A stretch of DNA of 64,000 nt from Streptomyces abikoensis (GCF_014648775.1 NZ_BMRT01000005.1:124001-188000); one strand, 5' to 3'; positions 31,802 through 40,059 are shown, counted from the stretch's first letter. Numbers and translations: made by a program. Notes: generated by a model from the letters alone, not told the origin.

Positions 31802-32116
31802 ATGACCATGAACGCGCACGGCGCCATCGCCACCACCACGACTCCCGCCGACACCGGCGCCCGCACCCCCGAGGCCGCCGGAGTGATCACCGGCGCCCGG
31901 GAGCGGATCGACGATCTCGACGGCCGCATCATCGGCCTCGTGCAGGAGCGGATGGCCGTCTCGGCGGTGATCCAGCGCGAGCGCATCGCCTCCGGGGGCC
32001 GGCGCGTCAACCTCTCGCGCGAGATGGAGATCCTCGGCCACTACCGCGAGCAGCTCGGCCGGCCGGGCACCGCGCTGGCCATGACCCTGCTGGAGCTGTG
32101 CCGGGGCCGCGTCTGA
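31802..32116 (+). CDS. Chorismate mutase, AroQ type
   Basis: 104 residues. An all-helical AroQ-class chorismate mutase that turns chorismate into prephenate, the branch to Phe and Tyr. The first helix has ARERIDDLDGRIIGLVQERMAVS and the conserved basic residues continue in RERIASGGRRVNLSREMEIL. The N-terminal 25 residues are a Thr/Ala-rich extension without predicted function. TTTGGAG lies about 9 nt before the ATG. Expression is likely governed by the upstream leader peptide and terminator. Divergent from guaA. Confidence 0.9.
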   Translation: MTMNAHGAIATTTTPADTGARTPEAAGVITGARERIDDLDGRIIGLVQERMAVSAVIQRERIASGGRRVNLSREMEILGHYREQLGRPGTALAMTLLELCRGRV

Positions 32117-32508
32117 CGGGCGAATGCCGACCGGGCCCGTCACCCGTACGGCGCCGTGACCGGCGGCTGATCATCTTCGTTAATACCGGTGACCGCACCA
32201 GCCAGGAGCGGCCCTCTCGAAATCCACGCGTGGCTTCCGTCCCTGTTCAACTGGGCGCCCGGCATCGACAGGGCGGATCCACCGGAGTGGGAGACGCGCG
32301 AGCACGCGTGTCGTGGGACCCCCCTCCGGTGGCACGGCGACCGGTCAGCAGGGGACAGCAGCCCGGCCGCCACCCAAGGGACGGTCGGTTCCGGGGACGC
32401 CTGGAACCGACCGTATCCGGTCGAAACGGTTGCGCCCGGGAGGCGCATCCCCCACGATGCCAAGGGGAACCGAAAGTCCGCACCAATCCCCTCGCGTCCC
32501 ACCGCCAT

Positions 32509-32539
32509 TGGTTCAACCATCCGGTTAAACCAACTGGTT
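32509..32539. promoter_or_regulatory. Cluster of TGGTT/AACCA palindromes
   Basis: Three overlapping small palindromes: TGGTT-C-AACCA (32509-32519), GGTT-A-AACC (32523-32531) and AACCA-AC-TGGTT (32528-32539). The half-site is the same in all three and the stretch is AT-richer than its surroundings. Operator-like, but no gene starts within 300 bp downstream on either strand. Confidence 0.4.
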
Positions 32540-32633
32540 CAGTCAACGGATCCAGCTCATCCCCCCAGCCCGCGGCGCTCCCCCCGGCGCCGCTCCGCGG
32601 CACCGACCTGCCCTGATCTCGGTGCCGGCAGTC

Positions 32634-32683
32634 AAGGGCCCCGTGGCCGCCCGCAGCCCCCGCGTCGGCGGCCCGGGGCCCTT
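32634..32683 (-). terminator. Hairpin terminator after the GMC oxidoreductase
   Basis: Arms 32634-32651 and 32667-32683 pair over 17 bp with a single bulged base and a 15-nt loop, starting 18 bp past the GMC stop. Confidence 0.65.
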
Positions 32684-32701
32684 CGCCGTGCCCCGGTGCG
32701 G

Positions 32702-34486
32702 TCAGGACTCCCGCGGCACCCTCGGCACCGGAAGCAGCGGCAGGCGCAGCGCCGCGAAGGCGTCCTTGGGCACGGCCGGGTGCCGGGGTTCCACGGCGGC
32801 CGTGCGCTCGTACGCCCGGCCCTGCTCGGGGCGGGGGTCGGTCTCCCCCTTGTTCGGCCAGAAGGACATCGCGCGCTCGGCCTGCGCCGTGATCGTCAAG
32901 GCGGGGTTGACGCCGAGGTTCGCGGAGACGGCCGCGCCGTCGACGACGGAGATGCCCGGGTGGCCGTGGAGCCGGTGGTACGGGTCGATCACGCCCCGGG
33001 AGGCGTCGGCGCCGATCGGGCAGCCGCCGATGAAGTGCGCGGTGAGCGGCGTGCCGATGAGCTCACCGACGTTGCTGCCCGGGAAGCCGTTGATCTCCTC
33101 CGCGACGAGGGACGCCGCCCGGGTCGCCTGCGGGAGCTGTACGGGGTTGGGCTCGCCGTGGCCCTGCCGGGCGGTGAGCAGCCCCTTGCCGGGGCCCCTC
33201 GGCCGCCGGTAGGTGGTGAGGGAGTTGTCCAGCGACTGCATCACCAGGCCGATGATGGTGCGCTCGGACCAGCGGCGGTTGGACAGCGACCGCAGCAGCA
33301 GGACGGGGTGGCGGACGCACCGCCCCGCGAAGGCCACCGCCCGTGGCGCACGCGTCCCCACCGGCACCTGGAGGACGGACAGGAAGCCCATCGCGTTGGA
33401 GCCCTTGCCGTAGCGGACGGGCTCGATGTGCGTGTCTGCGTCCGGGTGGATGGACGAGGTGATCGCGACGCCCCGGGTGAAGTCCGGCCGCTCGCCGTGG
33501 CGTTCGCGGTAGCGCCGGTCGGTGGTCTGGGAGCCGACCAGCGCCTCGGAGTTCGTCCTGGTCAGCATGCCGAGCCGGGGGGAGATCCCGGGCAGCAGGC
33601 CCTTGTCCCGCATCGTGTGCAGCAGCGTCTGGGTGCCGTACGTGCCGGCGGCGAGCACGACGTACCGGGCGCGCAGCGTCCTCGGGCGCGCCCTGTGACG
33701 TCCGCGCCGCCGGTCCGTGGGGACGGTGACGACGCGGTAGCCGCCGTCGCGGTGCTCGGCGACGGCCAGCACCGTGGTCATCGGGTGGATCACCGCTCCG
33801 GCGCGTTCGGCGAGGTGGAGGTAGTTCTCGCAGAGGGTGTTCTTCGCCCCGTGCCGGCAGCCCGTCATGCACTCGCCGCACTCGACGCAGGCCCGCCGGT
33901 CCGGCCCGGCGCCCCCGAAGTAGGGGTCGGGCACCTCCTCGCCGGGCCGGGCGCGGCGTTCGCCGTCGCCGTCCCGCCCGTCCCCGAAGAACACCCCGAC
34001 CGGCGCCATGTGGAAGGTGTCCCCCACGCCCATCTTCTCGGCGGCCGCCTTGAGATGGACGTCGGACGGCGTGGTGGTCGGGTTGATCCGCACCCCGAGC
34101 ATCCGCCGCGCCTGCTCGTAGTACGGCCGCAGCTCGCCCTCCCAGTCGGTGATCCCGGCCCACTGCGGATCGTCGAAGAACGCCTTCGGTGGTACGTAGA
34201 GGGTGTTGGCGTAGTTGAGCGAGCCGCCGCCGACACCGGCGCCCGCCAGCACCATGACGTTGCCGAGCAGGTGGATGCGCTGGAGGCCGTAGAGGCCGAG
34301 GGCCGGGGCCCAGAGGTAGTTCCGCAGGTCCCAGGAGTTCCTGGGCAGGGTGTCGCGGGTGAAGCGACGGCCGGCCTCCAGCACGCCCACCCGGTAACCC
34401 TTCTCCGTCAGGCGCAGGGCGGAGACGGAACCGCCGAATCCCGACCCCACGACGAGCACGTCGTAGTCGTACGTTCCCTTCACCAC
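32702..34486 (-). CDS. GMC-type FAD oxidoreductase (cholesterol-oxidase-like)
   Basis: 594 residues. FAD-binding Rossmann motif GSGFGG at 14-19, GAGVGGGSLNYA near 83-94, and a C-terminal substrate-domain His in TAHFIGGCPIG and NPALTITA closing the flavin site, as in cholesterol oxidase and related sterol/alcohol oxidases. A cysteine cluster CVECGECMTGC (about 195-205) is present and resembles an iron-sulphur-type loop seen in this subgroup. There is no signal peptide, so it is probably cytoplasmic. A GTG-GTG start with GAGGAGGGG close upstream; 9 bp after the aldehyde dehydrogenase gene, so the two form an operon. Substrate unknown. Confidence 0.88.
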   Translation of the reverse strand: MVKGTYDYDVLVVGSGFGGSVSALRLTEKGYRVGVLEAGRRFTRDTLPRNSWDLRNYLWAPALGLYGLQRIHLLGNVMVLAGAGVGGGSLNYANTLYVPPKAFFDDPQWAGITDWEGELRPYYEQARRMLGVRINPTTTPSDVHLKAAAEKMGVGDTFHMAPVGVFFGDGRDGDGERRARPGEEVPDPYFGGAGPDRRACVECGECMTGCRHGAKNTLCENYLHLAERAGAVIHPMTTVLAVAEHRDGGYRVVTVPTDRRRGRHRARPRTLRARYVVLAAGTYGTQTLLHTMRDKGLLPGISPRLGMLTRTNSEALVGSQTTDRRYRERHGERPDFTRGVAITSSIHPDADTHIEPVRYGKGSNAMGFLSVLQVPVGTRAPRAVAFAGRCVRHPVLLLRSLSNRRWSERTIIGLVMQSLDNSLTTYRRPRGPGKGLLTARQGHGEPNPVQLPQATRAASLVAEEINGFPGSNVGELIGTPLTAHFIGGCPIGADASRGVIDPYHRLHGHPGISVVDGAAVSANLGVNPALTITAQAERAMSFWPNKGETDPRPEQGRAYERTAAVEPRHPAVPKDAFAALRLPLLPVPRVPRES

Positions 34487-34495
34487 TGCCCCTCC

Positions 34496-36151
34496 TCAGC
34501 GCAGCCGGAGCGCCTTCAGGGCGCGCAGCCCGCCCGTCATCAGCCGTGCGTACGCCTCGTCGTCCAGGCCGAACGCGGGTCCCATCGGCACCAGCCGCTG
34601 CTGGGCGATCGTCTGCGCCTCCGTGTACTTGAGGATGCCCTCGGCGCCGTGCCGCCGGCCCAGGCCGGAGTCGCCCATGCCGCCCATCGGCGCGCGGGCG
34701 CTGCCGTAGGCCGCCGCGTACGCCTCGTTGACGTTGACCGTGCCGGCCCGCAGCCGGGCCGCGACCGCCCGGCCCCGGCGCCCGTCGGCCGTCCACACGC
34801 TCGCGTTGAGGCCGTACGGGGAGTCGTTGGCGAGCCGCACCGCCTCGTCCTCGTCGTCGAAGCGGTAGACGGAGACCACCGGGCCGAATGTCTCCTCGGC
34901 ACAGACCGCCATGGGCGGCTCCACCCCGTCCAGGATGGTCGGCTCGTAGAACAGCGGTCCGACGTCCGGCCGGGGGCGGCCGCCCGCGAGGACGGTGGCG
35001 CCCTTGGCCACGGCCTCGTCCACGTGCCGGGTGACGTTCTCCAGCTGCCGCTCCGACACCAGCGACCCCATGTCGGCGCCGTAGGCGAGGCCCGTGCCCA
35101 GGCGCAGGGCCTTCGTGCGCGCGGCGAAGCGCTCCAGGAAGACGTTTGCCACGGAGGAGTGAACATACAGTCGCTCGATGGAGACGCACAGCTGGCCGGC
35201 GGAGGAGAAGCAGCCGCGGACCGCGCCCGCCGCCGCCTTCTCGACGTCCGCGTCGCGCAGCACCAGCATGGCGTTCTTACCGCCCAGTTCGAGCGAGCAG
35301 CCGACGAGCCGGTCCGCGGCGCTCCGGGCGACCTCGCGGCCGGTGCGGGTGGAGCCGGTGAAGGAGACGAAGTCGGCGTGGGCGACGACAGCGGGGCCGA
35401 CGACGGGGCCCTCGCCGAGCACCACCTGCCACACGCCCTCCGGGAGCCCGGCCTCCACCAGCAGTTCGCGGGCCCACAGGGCGGTCAGCGCGGTCTGGGT
35501 GTCGGGCTTCATCACCACGGCGTTGCCCGCGGCGAGGGCGGGCAGCGCGTCCCCGACGGACAGCTCGAACGGGTAGTTCCACGGCGCGATCTGCCCCACC
35601 ACACCGCGCGGTACGCGCAGTTCGGTGACGCGCGTGAGGGTGGGGAGGACGCCCAGGTGCGCCTTGGGCCGCAGATAGGAGGGGGCCCACCGACCGTAGT
35701 GCCGGGCGGCGACGGCGACGGCCTGCACCTCCTCGTGGGCGTGCAGCCGGGCCTTGCCCGTCTCCAGCTGGACGAGGTCCAGGATCTCGGACTGGCGGGC
35801 GAGCACGAGGTCGTGGAAGCGCAGCAGTACCGCCGCCCGGCGCCGTACGGGCGTCTCCGCCCAGGCGCGCCGCGCCTCGCGGGCCCGGGCGAAGGCCTCC
35901 GCCACGTCCTCGGGCGAGGACTCCGGCAGATCGGCCAGCTTCCGGCCGGTGAAGGGGGCGTGGCTCGCCGTGCGGCCGCCGGAGCTCACCACCGCGCGCG
36001 TGAGCCGGGCGACGAGCTCCGGCGTGACGACGTCGGCGGCGGTCCGGGCGCCCGTCGGGGCGACAGGGTTGCCCGCCAGGGCGACGAGGTTGCCCGCCGG
36101 AGCGACGGGATTGCCATCGGCGACTGTTCCAGTGTCCTGCGTGTCCGTCAT
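34496..36151 (-). CDS. Aldehyde dehydrogenase, succinate-semialdehyde dehydrogenase type
   Basis: 551 residues. NAD(P)-aldehyde dehydrogenase fold with the NWYPFE-type segment APWNYPFELSVGDALPALAAGNAVVMKPD, FTGSTRTG, catalytic Glu in LELGGKN and nucleophile Cys in FSSAGQLC. Similar to succinic-semialdehyde dehydrogenases that pair with GMC oxidases in Streptomyces. The N-terminus carries three imperfect APxGNxVA repeats. The ATG at 36151 has no Shine-Dalgarno sequence, but TACGCT sits 7 nt upstream, so it is probably leaderless. First gene of the pair with the GMC gene. Confidence 0.9.
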   Translation of the reverse strand: MTDTQDTGTVADGNPVAPAGNLVALAGNPVAPTGARTAADVVTPELVARLTRAVVSSGGRTASHAPFTGRKLADLPESSPEDVAEAFARAREARRAWAETPVRRRAAVLLRFHDLVLARQSEILDLVQLETGKARLHAHEEVQAVAVAARHYGRWAPSYLRPKAHLGVLPTLTRVTELRVPRGVVGQIAPWNYPFELSVGDALPALAAGNAVVMKPDTQTALTALWARELLVEAGLPEGVWQVVLGEGPVVGPAVVAHADFVSFTGSTRTGREVARSAADRLVGCSLELGGKNAMLVLRDADVEKAAAGAVRGCFSSAGQLCVSIERLYVHSSVANVFLERFAARTKALRLGTGLAYGADMGSLVSERQLENVTRHVDEAVAKGATVLAGGRPRPDVGPLFYEPTILDGVEPPMAVCAEETFGPVVSVYRFDDEDEAVRLANDSPYGLNASVWTADGRRGRAVAARLRAGTVNVNEAYAAAYGSARAPMGGMGDSGLGRRHGAEGILKYTEAQTIAQQRLVPMGPAFGLDDEAYARLMTGGLRALKALRLR

Positions 36152-36233
36152 GCGGGTGAGCGTATGCGGGGCGGGACGCTTTGAATACCCGGCGGTAATC
36201 AACTCTCTTGTCAGGGCGGGGAGACGGCCGCCG

Positions 36234-37826
36234 TCAGGGCGAGGAGACGGGCCTGGTCCGGACGAAGGTGGACAGCGCCGTGTCGAAGTACCGCTTGCCT
36301 TCGTCCTCCCTCCCGGCCGGGGAGGACACCCACACGTCATACATCTTGTCCCCCTCGTCCCACGCGAGGTCGTAGGTGTGCCGGGGGCCCGCCGGGGCCT
36401 TCTCCTTCTCGTCGAAGCCGTCCCAGGTGAACTCCCAGGTCGCCGCCCGGTGGCCGCGCAGCTCGGTCCGCTCGACCTTGCCGTCCCGGTAGCCGGGGTA
36501 GCGGTCGGGGGCGAGGGCGGCGGAGGAGCGCATGACCGTGATCGGTCCGCCCTCCTGCATGTCCTGGATGAGGACGCCGATGCGGAAGTCCTTGCCGGGC
36601 GAGTAGTAGAAGACGCGCGGCGGCTCCAGGGAACGGGTGAATCCGTCGGGCACGGCGAAAGCGAAGCCTGCCGGGTCCTGGACGGAGTGATAGCCGGCGG
36701 GCGCGGTGACGGAGGCGGTGGCGGGTGGTGGCGGCGGTGGTGCGGACGGCGACACGGACACCGCCGTGGCGCCGGGGGTCAAGGGCGCGGAGAAGGGCGG
36801 CCGCCCGTCGGCGAGCCCGTTCTTCGCACTGTCCTCGTTCATCAGCAGCGCCGCCGCCCCGGCGCCCATGCCGGCCAGCGCGACGACGGTGAGCGCCACC
36901 AGCAGGGCCGTACGGGATCGGCCACCGGCCTGCGACGCGGGGCAGGGCAGGAGCGGGAGGGCGGGCCGGGTGGGCAGCCGGTCCGGGGGCAGCCGGCCGG
37001 CGTCGAGGAACGCCCTCAGCGTCGCCTCCGCCTCGTCCGCGCCCATCCGCCGCGCCGGATCCCGCTCCAGCAGGCCGCGGACGACCGGGAGCAGCGGACC
37101 GGCCGCCGTGGGCGGCCGGATCTCGTCGTAGACGACGGCGTGCAGGATGCCGCCCAGCGAGTCGCGGTGGAAGGGCGACTCTCCGCTGAGCGCGGTGCAC
37201 AACAGGACGCCCAGCGACCACAGATCGGACTCCGGGCCCGCGCGCCCGCCGGACATCCGCTCCGGCGCGGTGTACTCGGGCGAGCCGACGAACGCGCCCG
37301 TCTCCGTGATCGTCGTGACGCCCGAGACCTGGGCGATACCGAAGTCGGTGAGGACGACGCGGCCGGTGCCCTCCTCCAGCAGGACGTTGGGGGGCTTGAT
37401 GTCCCGGTGCAGCACGCCCCGCGCGTGCGCCGCGCGCAACGCGCCCAGCAGCGCGACCCCGATCCGCGCCGCCTCGTGGACGCCGACCGGCCCCTCCGCC
37501 GACAACAGGCCCGACAGGGAACGGCCGTCGATCAGCTCCATGACGATCCAGGGCCGGCCGTCCTGCTCGACGATGTCGTGCATCACGATCACGTTCGGAT
37601 GCCTGATCAGCGCGACCGCGCGCGCCTCGCGCAGCATCCGCGCGTACTGCGCCCGGGTCTCCCGCTCGGACGGCTGCTCGTCCACGTGCAGTTCCTTGAC
37701 CGCGACCTCGCGCGCCAACAGCTCGTCCGTGGCACGCCATACGGTCCCCATACCGCCGCGCCCGATCTTCCGGCCCAGCCGGTACCGCCCGGCGATGAGA
37801 CCGCCGTGTGCAGCGAAGGTGCCCAT
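36234..37826 (-). CDS. Transmembrane Ser/Thr protein kinase, paralogue of the 22-kb kinase
   Basis: 530 residues. Hanks kinase domain about 12-270: GRGGMG, AVKEL, HRDIKPPN, DFGIAQ and GSPEYTAPER. One membrane helix (about 310-332), a Pro/Ser/Thr-rich spacer and an extracellular domain (about 375-525) with GYHSV, FAVPDGFTR and WEFTWDGF, the same order of motifs as in the other kinase of this window. No PASTA repeats. ATG at 37826 without a ribosome-binding site; probably leaderless. An 18-bp near-perfect duplication (36210-36227 and 36233-36250) spans its stop codon. Confidence 0.9.
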   Translation of the reverse strand: MGTFAAHGGLIAGRYRLGRKIGRGGMGTVWRATDELLAREVAVKELHVDEQPSERETRAQYARMLREARAVALIRHPNVIVMHDIVEQDGRPWIVMELIDGRSLSGLLSAEGPVGVHEAARIGVALLGALRAAHARGVLHRDIKPPNVLLEEGTGRVVLTDFGIAQVSGVTTITETGAFVGSPEYTAPERMSGGRAGPESDLWSLGVLLCTALSGESPFHRDSLGGILHAVVYDEIRPPTAAGPLLPVVRGLLERDPARRMGADEAEATLRAFLDAGRLPPDRLPTRPALPLLPCPASQAGGRSRTALLVALTVVALAGMGAGAAALLMNEDSAKNGLADGRPPFSAPLTPGATAVSVSPSAPPPPPPATASVTAPAGYHSVQDPAGFAFAVPDGFTRSLEPPRVFYYSPGKDFRIGVLIQDMQEGGPITVMRSSAALAPDRYPGYRDGKVERTELRGHRAATWEFTWDGFDEKEKAPAGPRHTYDLAWDEGDKMYDVWVSSPAGREDEGKRYFDTALSTFVRTRPVSSP

Positions 37827-38167
37827 GAGCCCATATTGCCCCACACCCACCCGCCCGACCGGGCCCGTACCGGACGCTTCACCCTCCGGCTCGCGCGCCC
37901 GCGCTCGTTGAGTGACCTGAGCGCCGGGCGTTCCTGGCGTTCCTGGCGTTCCGGCAGCGCTTCCCGCCATGCGAGAACGCCGGGGATGGGGAATTCCGCG
38001 GCCTTGTGCCGGGGGGCCTTGTGCCGGGGGGCCTTGTCCGGGGGCCTTGTCCGTGACGACGTCCTGCCGACATCCTGAACGCCCGTACGTCCCGCACTCC
38101 GTGGCCCCCGTCCCCCCGATCCGGACCGTCCCGCCGACCGGGCGTCAGCCCGAGCGAGGAGCCCACC
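37827..38167. other. Intergenic region with two short tandem-repeat tracts
   Basis: About 340 bp between divergent genes. It has a 9-bp repeat CGTTCCTGG in about three copies near 37927-37953 and a 13-15-bp repeat GCCTTGTGCCGGGGG in four copies at 38001-38055, shortening toward the right. No gene is supported. Confidence 0.5.
38001..38055. repeat. Tandem 13-15-bp repeat, four copies
   Basis: Copies start at 38001, 38016, 38031 and 38044; the first two are identical (15 bp), the third loses two bases and the fourth is partial. It looks like slippage or recombination product in non-coding DNA upstream of the gene at 38168. Confidence 0.75.
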
Positions 38168-39316
38168 GTGCCCAGGACCCCTGCCCGGCGGACGGCCACC
38201 GCGTCACGGAGGGCCGGCGGGGCCGCGGCGACCGTCGCCGCCGCCTCGTCCGCACCCGGTGGGCTCGTCGCCACGATGACGGCCCTGCACCGGACGGCGG
38301 GCGGAACGGCGGTCGCGGCCCTGGTCGCACGCTCGGGCGCCTCGGGTGCGTCGGGCGCCTCGGGAGCAACCGCAACCGCTGGGCGGCGGTTCGCGCCCTT
38401 CCGTCGGGCGGCGGCGGCGCAGGACGTGTCCGTCGCCTCCCTGGCCCCGTTGGACACGCTCGGCTTCCGGGGGCTCACCTACCCCGAGGGATGCACCACG
38501 GGCAACGACGTACGGCTCGAGCAGCTGTTCCGGCAGACCGGCGGCGGGTCCGAGCCGGGCTACCCGAAAGGCTTCGAGGAGATCCGGCTCATCGACCAGT
38601 ACCTGCTGCACGAGAACCGGCCGCAGGTGGCCACGGCCATGCACGCGATCAACGGCGACTTCGTGGCCGGCGCCAACAACACGGATCAGAACATCTTCAT
38701 GGGCACCGCGAAGGCCAACAAGACCCACCTCAACGAGGTGGAGGCCCCGCTCCGCCAGGCCCTGCAGGGCCGTACCGCCTCCGGCCGCGCCGCCCGCTAC
38801 GAGGCCGCCCTGGCCGCCCACCCGCCCGTGGCGCTCGCGGCCGACCCCGCGATCCTCGCCTGGGACGCCCCGGGCGCGGACATCCCCGGGGCCGTCGCGG
38901 TCTCCGGCACCGCCCGCTGGGATCCCGCGCCGCTGACGCGGATCACGCACTACGTCGACACGGCCCGGCTCGCCGCCGCACCCACCGAATTCCCGCGGAT
39001 CGTCGACTACAGCGTCGTACCGGAGTACAAGCCCGACAGGCTGCCCGCCTACATCGACCGGAACATCGCCGAGGCGGAGGTCAAGATCACCGAAGCGGAG
39101 GCGGAGCTCGCCGGTCTCACGGACCCCGCCGAGCGCGACGAACTGGCGGAGAAGATCAAGAACGAGCGGTGGGCGGTGGAGCGGCTCCGACTCAACGGGC
39201 CGCGGCTCTTCCCCACGACCTTCACCGCGGAGGCCACCTACTACCTGGCCTCCTACGCCCCGGACCGGCGCTGGCTCGTCGGCCGGGACGCCGGGACCTT
39301 CGACGCCCAGGAGTGA
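38168..39316 (+). CDS. Unrecognised protein with injection-system-cargo-like N-terminus and nuclease-like HNH/His motif region
   Basis: 382 residues. The first 80 are Ala/Arg-rich with LHRTAGGTAV at 40-49, resembling the LQRxAGNxAV motif that opens many proteins linked to actinobacterial extracellular contractile injection systems (eCIS). There is no typical Sec signal. Residues 156-193 read MHAINGDF...NIFMGTAKANKTHLNEVE, reminiscent of the H-N-G...N...T..N..H..VE pattern in secreted non-specific endonuclease toxins (His159, Asn162, Asn175, Asn184, His187). The C-terminus has a coiled-coil segment (about 300-345). GTG start with GAGGAG 8 nt upstream. No HExxH (DUF4157) and no immunity-like gene is adjacent. 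Function is a hypothesis only. Confidence 0.7.
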   Translation: MPRTPARRTATASRRAGGAAATVAAASSAPGGLVATMTALHRTAGGTAVAALVARSGASGASGASGATATAGRRFAPFRRAAAAQDVSVASLAPLDTLGFRGLTYPEGCTTGNDVRLEQLFRQTGGGSEPGYPKGFEEIRLIDQYLLHENRPQVATAMHAINGDFVAGANNTDQNIFMGTAKANKTHLNEVEAPLRQALQGRTASGRAARYEAALAAHPPVALAADPAILAWDAPGADIPGAVAVSGTARWDPAPLTRITHYVDTARLAAAPTEFPRIVDYSVVPEYKPDRLPAYIDRNIAEAEVKITEAEAELAGLTDPAERDELAEKIKNERWAVERLRLNGPRLFPTTFTAEATYYLASYAPDRRWLVGRDAGTFDAQE

Positions 39317-39422
39317 CGCGGGCGGCAGGAGCGGACGCGGGCGTCAAGAGCAGGGGAAAAGTTCATGTACAGTTGTTCCCGCAACGCCGACCGGCCAGCG
39401 GAAACGCCGACCGGGACGCCGA

Positions 39423-39495
39423 GCGCTCGTAGCTTAACGGATAGAGCACTTGACTACGGATCAAGAGGTTGCAGGTTCGAATCCTGCCGAGCGCA
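39423..39495 (+). tRNA. tRNA-Arg (anticodon ACG)
   Basis: A 73-nt cloverleaf: acceptor GCGCTCG/CGAGCGC (39423-39429 with 39488-39494), discriminator A, D-stem GCT/AGC, anticodon stem CTTGA/TCAAG with loop CTACGGA (anticodon ACG at 39456-39458), and T-arm GCAGG-TTCGAAT-CCTGC. CCA is not encoded. A hairpin terminator follows at once. Confidence 0.97.
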
Positions 39496-39964
39496 CTCTC
39501 TTCGACGGGAGCCAGACGTATCGAACGTCCGGCTCCCGTTCTTCGTTTCCGCTGCCGTCCGTGCGCTCCGCCGCCGTGAAGCCGTGGCGTTCGTAGAAGC
39601 GGTGTGCCGGGGTGTTGACCTGGAAGGTCCACAGCTCCAGGCCCTCGGGGCGGCGCTCCTTGGCCAGGGCGACGAAGCGGTCGCCCAGGCCCTCGCCCCG
39701 GCGCTCGGGGGAGAGGTAGAGCTGGTCGAGATGGCCGCCCTGGAGGACCATCACCCCCACGATCACCCCGCCCGCCCCCTCCGCCACCCACGTCTCGCGC
39801 TCGGGCACGACGACGTAGCGGAACCACGCCCGTACCTCGTCGTCCGTGTGCGCCCGGCGGACGGCCGGGAGGGCGGCGACGTACGAGCGCAGCCACACCT
39901 CGGCGGCTCCGGCCGCGTCGGCGGGCTCGGCCCGGCGGATGATCACAGTGTTCGTGTCGGTCAT
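39461..39964 (-). CDS. GNAT family N-acetyltransferase, 3' end antisense to tRNA-Arg
   Basis: 167 residues. GNAT fold with the acetyl-CoA-binding loop in LYLSPERRGEGLGDRFVALA and the typical FYERHGFTAAERTDG near the end. Substrate unknown. The reading frame runs through the tRNA terminator and 35 bp into the tRNA on the opposite strand, so the last residues (SAGFEPATS) are encoded by antisense tRNA sequence; the fold itself ends before that. ATG at 39964. Adjacent to the tRNA gene without other association. Confidence 0.85.
   Translation of the reverse strand: MTDTNTVIIRRAEPADAAGAAEVWLRSYVAALPAVRRAHTDDEVRAWFRYVVVPERETWVAEGAGGVIVGVMVLQGGHLDQLYLSPERRGEGLGDRFVALAKERRPEGLELWTFQVNTPAHRFYERHGFTAAERTDGSGNEEREPDVRYVWLPSKRVRSAGFEPATS
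39505..39539 (+). terminator. Terminator of tRNA-Arg
   Basis: Stem of 9 bp, one A-C mismatch, then 5 more bp, with loop ATCGA, followed by TCTTCGTTT. It begins 10 nt after the tRNA 3' end. Confidence 0.8.
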
Positions 39965-40017
39965 ACGGCGCACCGTCTCAGCCCCGCACGCGTTCACGCA
40001 CCCGCATTTCCCGCGCC

Positions 40018-40052
40018 CTAGGACAGGGTCTGTCCTAGATCCCGTCTACCTT
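40018..40052 (+). promoter_or_regulatory. Palindromic operator and leaderless promoter of the HTH_42 gene
   Basis: CTAGGACA-GGGTC-TGTCCTAG (40018-40038) is a perfect 8-bp inverted repeat. TACCTT (40047-40052) ends 7 nt before the ATG, so the transcript is probably leaderless and the palindrome covers the -35 region, fitting a repressor site. CTGTCCTAG-N8-TACCTT also has the exact geometry of RecA-NDp promoters but shares only part of the -35 consensus. Confidence 0.5.
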
Positions 40053-40059
40053 CACCCTC

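Larger units (their letters stand above)
32117..32701. other. Long non-coding intergenic region with stable inverted repeats
   Basis: About 585 bp. Open frames on both strands exist but have weak third-position GC bias and no ribosome-binding site, so I call no gene. It holds a perfect 12-bp hairpin with a 10-nt loop (32381-32392 with 32403-32414) and a cluster of overlapping palindromes built from TGGTT/AACCA at 32509-32539. The last 70 bp are the terminator of the GMC gene. A small RNA or an operator for an unidentified regulator could be here. Confidence 0.45.

Noticed and set aside
32140..32520. 126-codon minus-strand frame in the chorismate mutase / GMC intergenic region
   Set aside because: Third-position GC is clearly below that of its neighbours, there is no ribosome-binding site and no recognisable domain.
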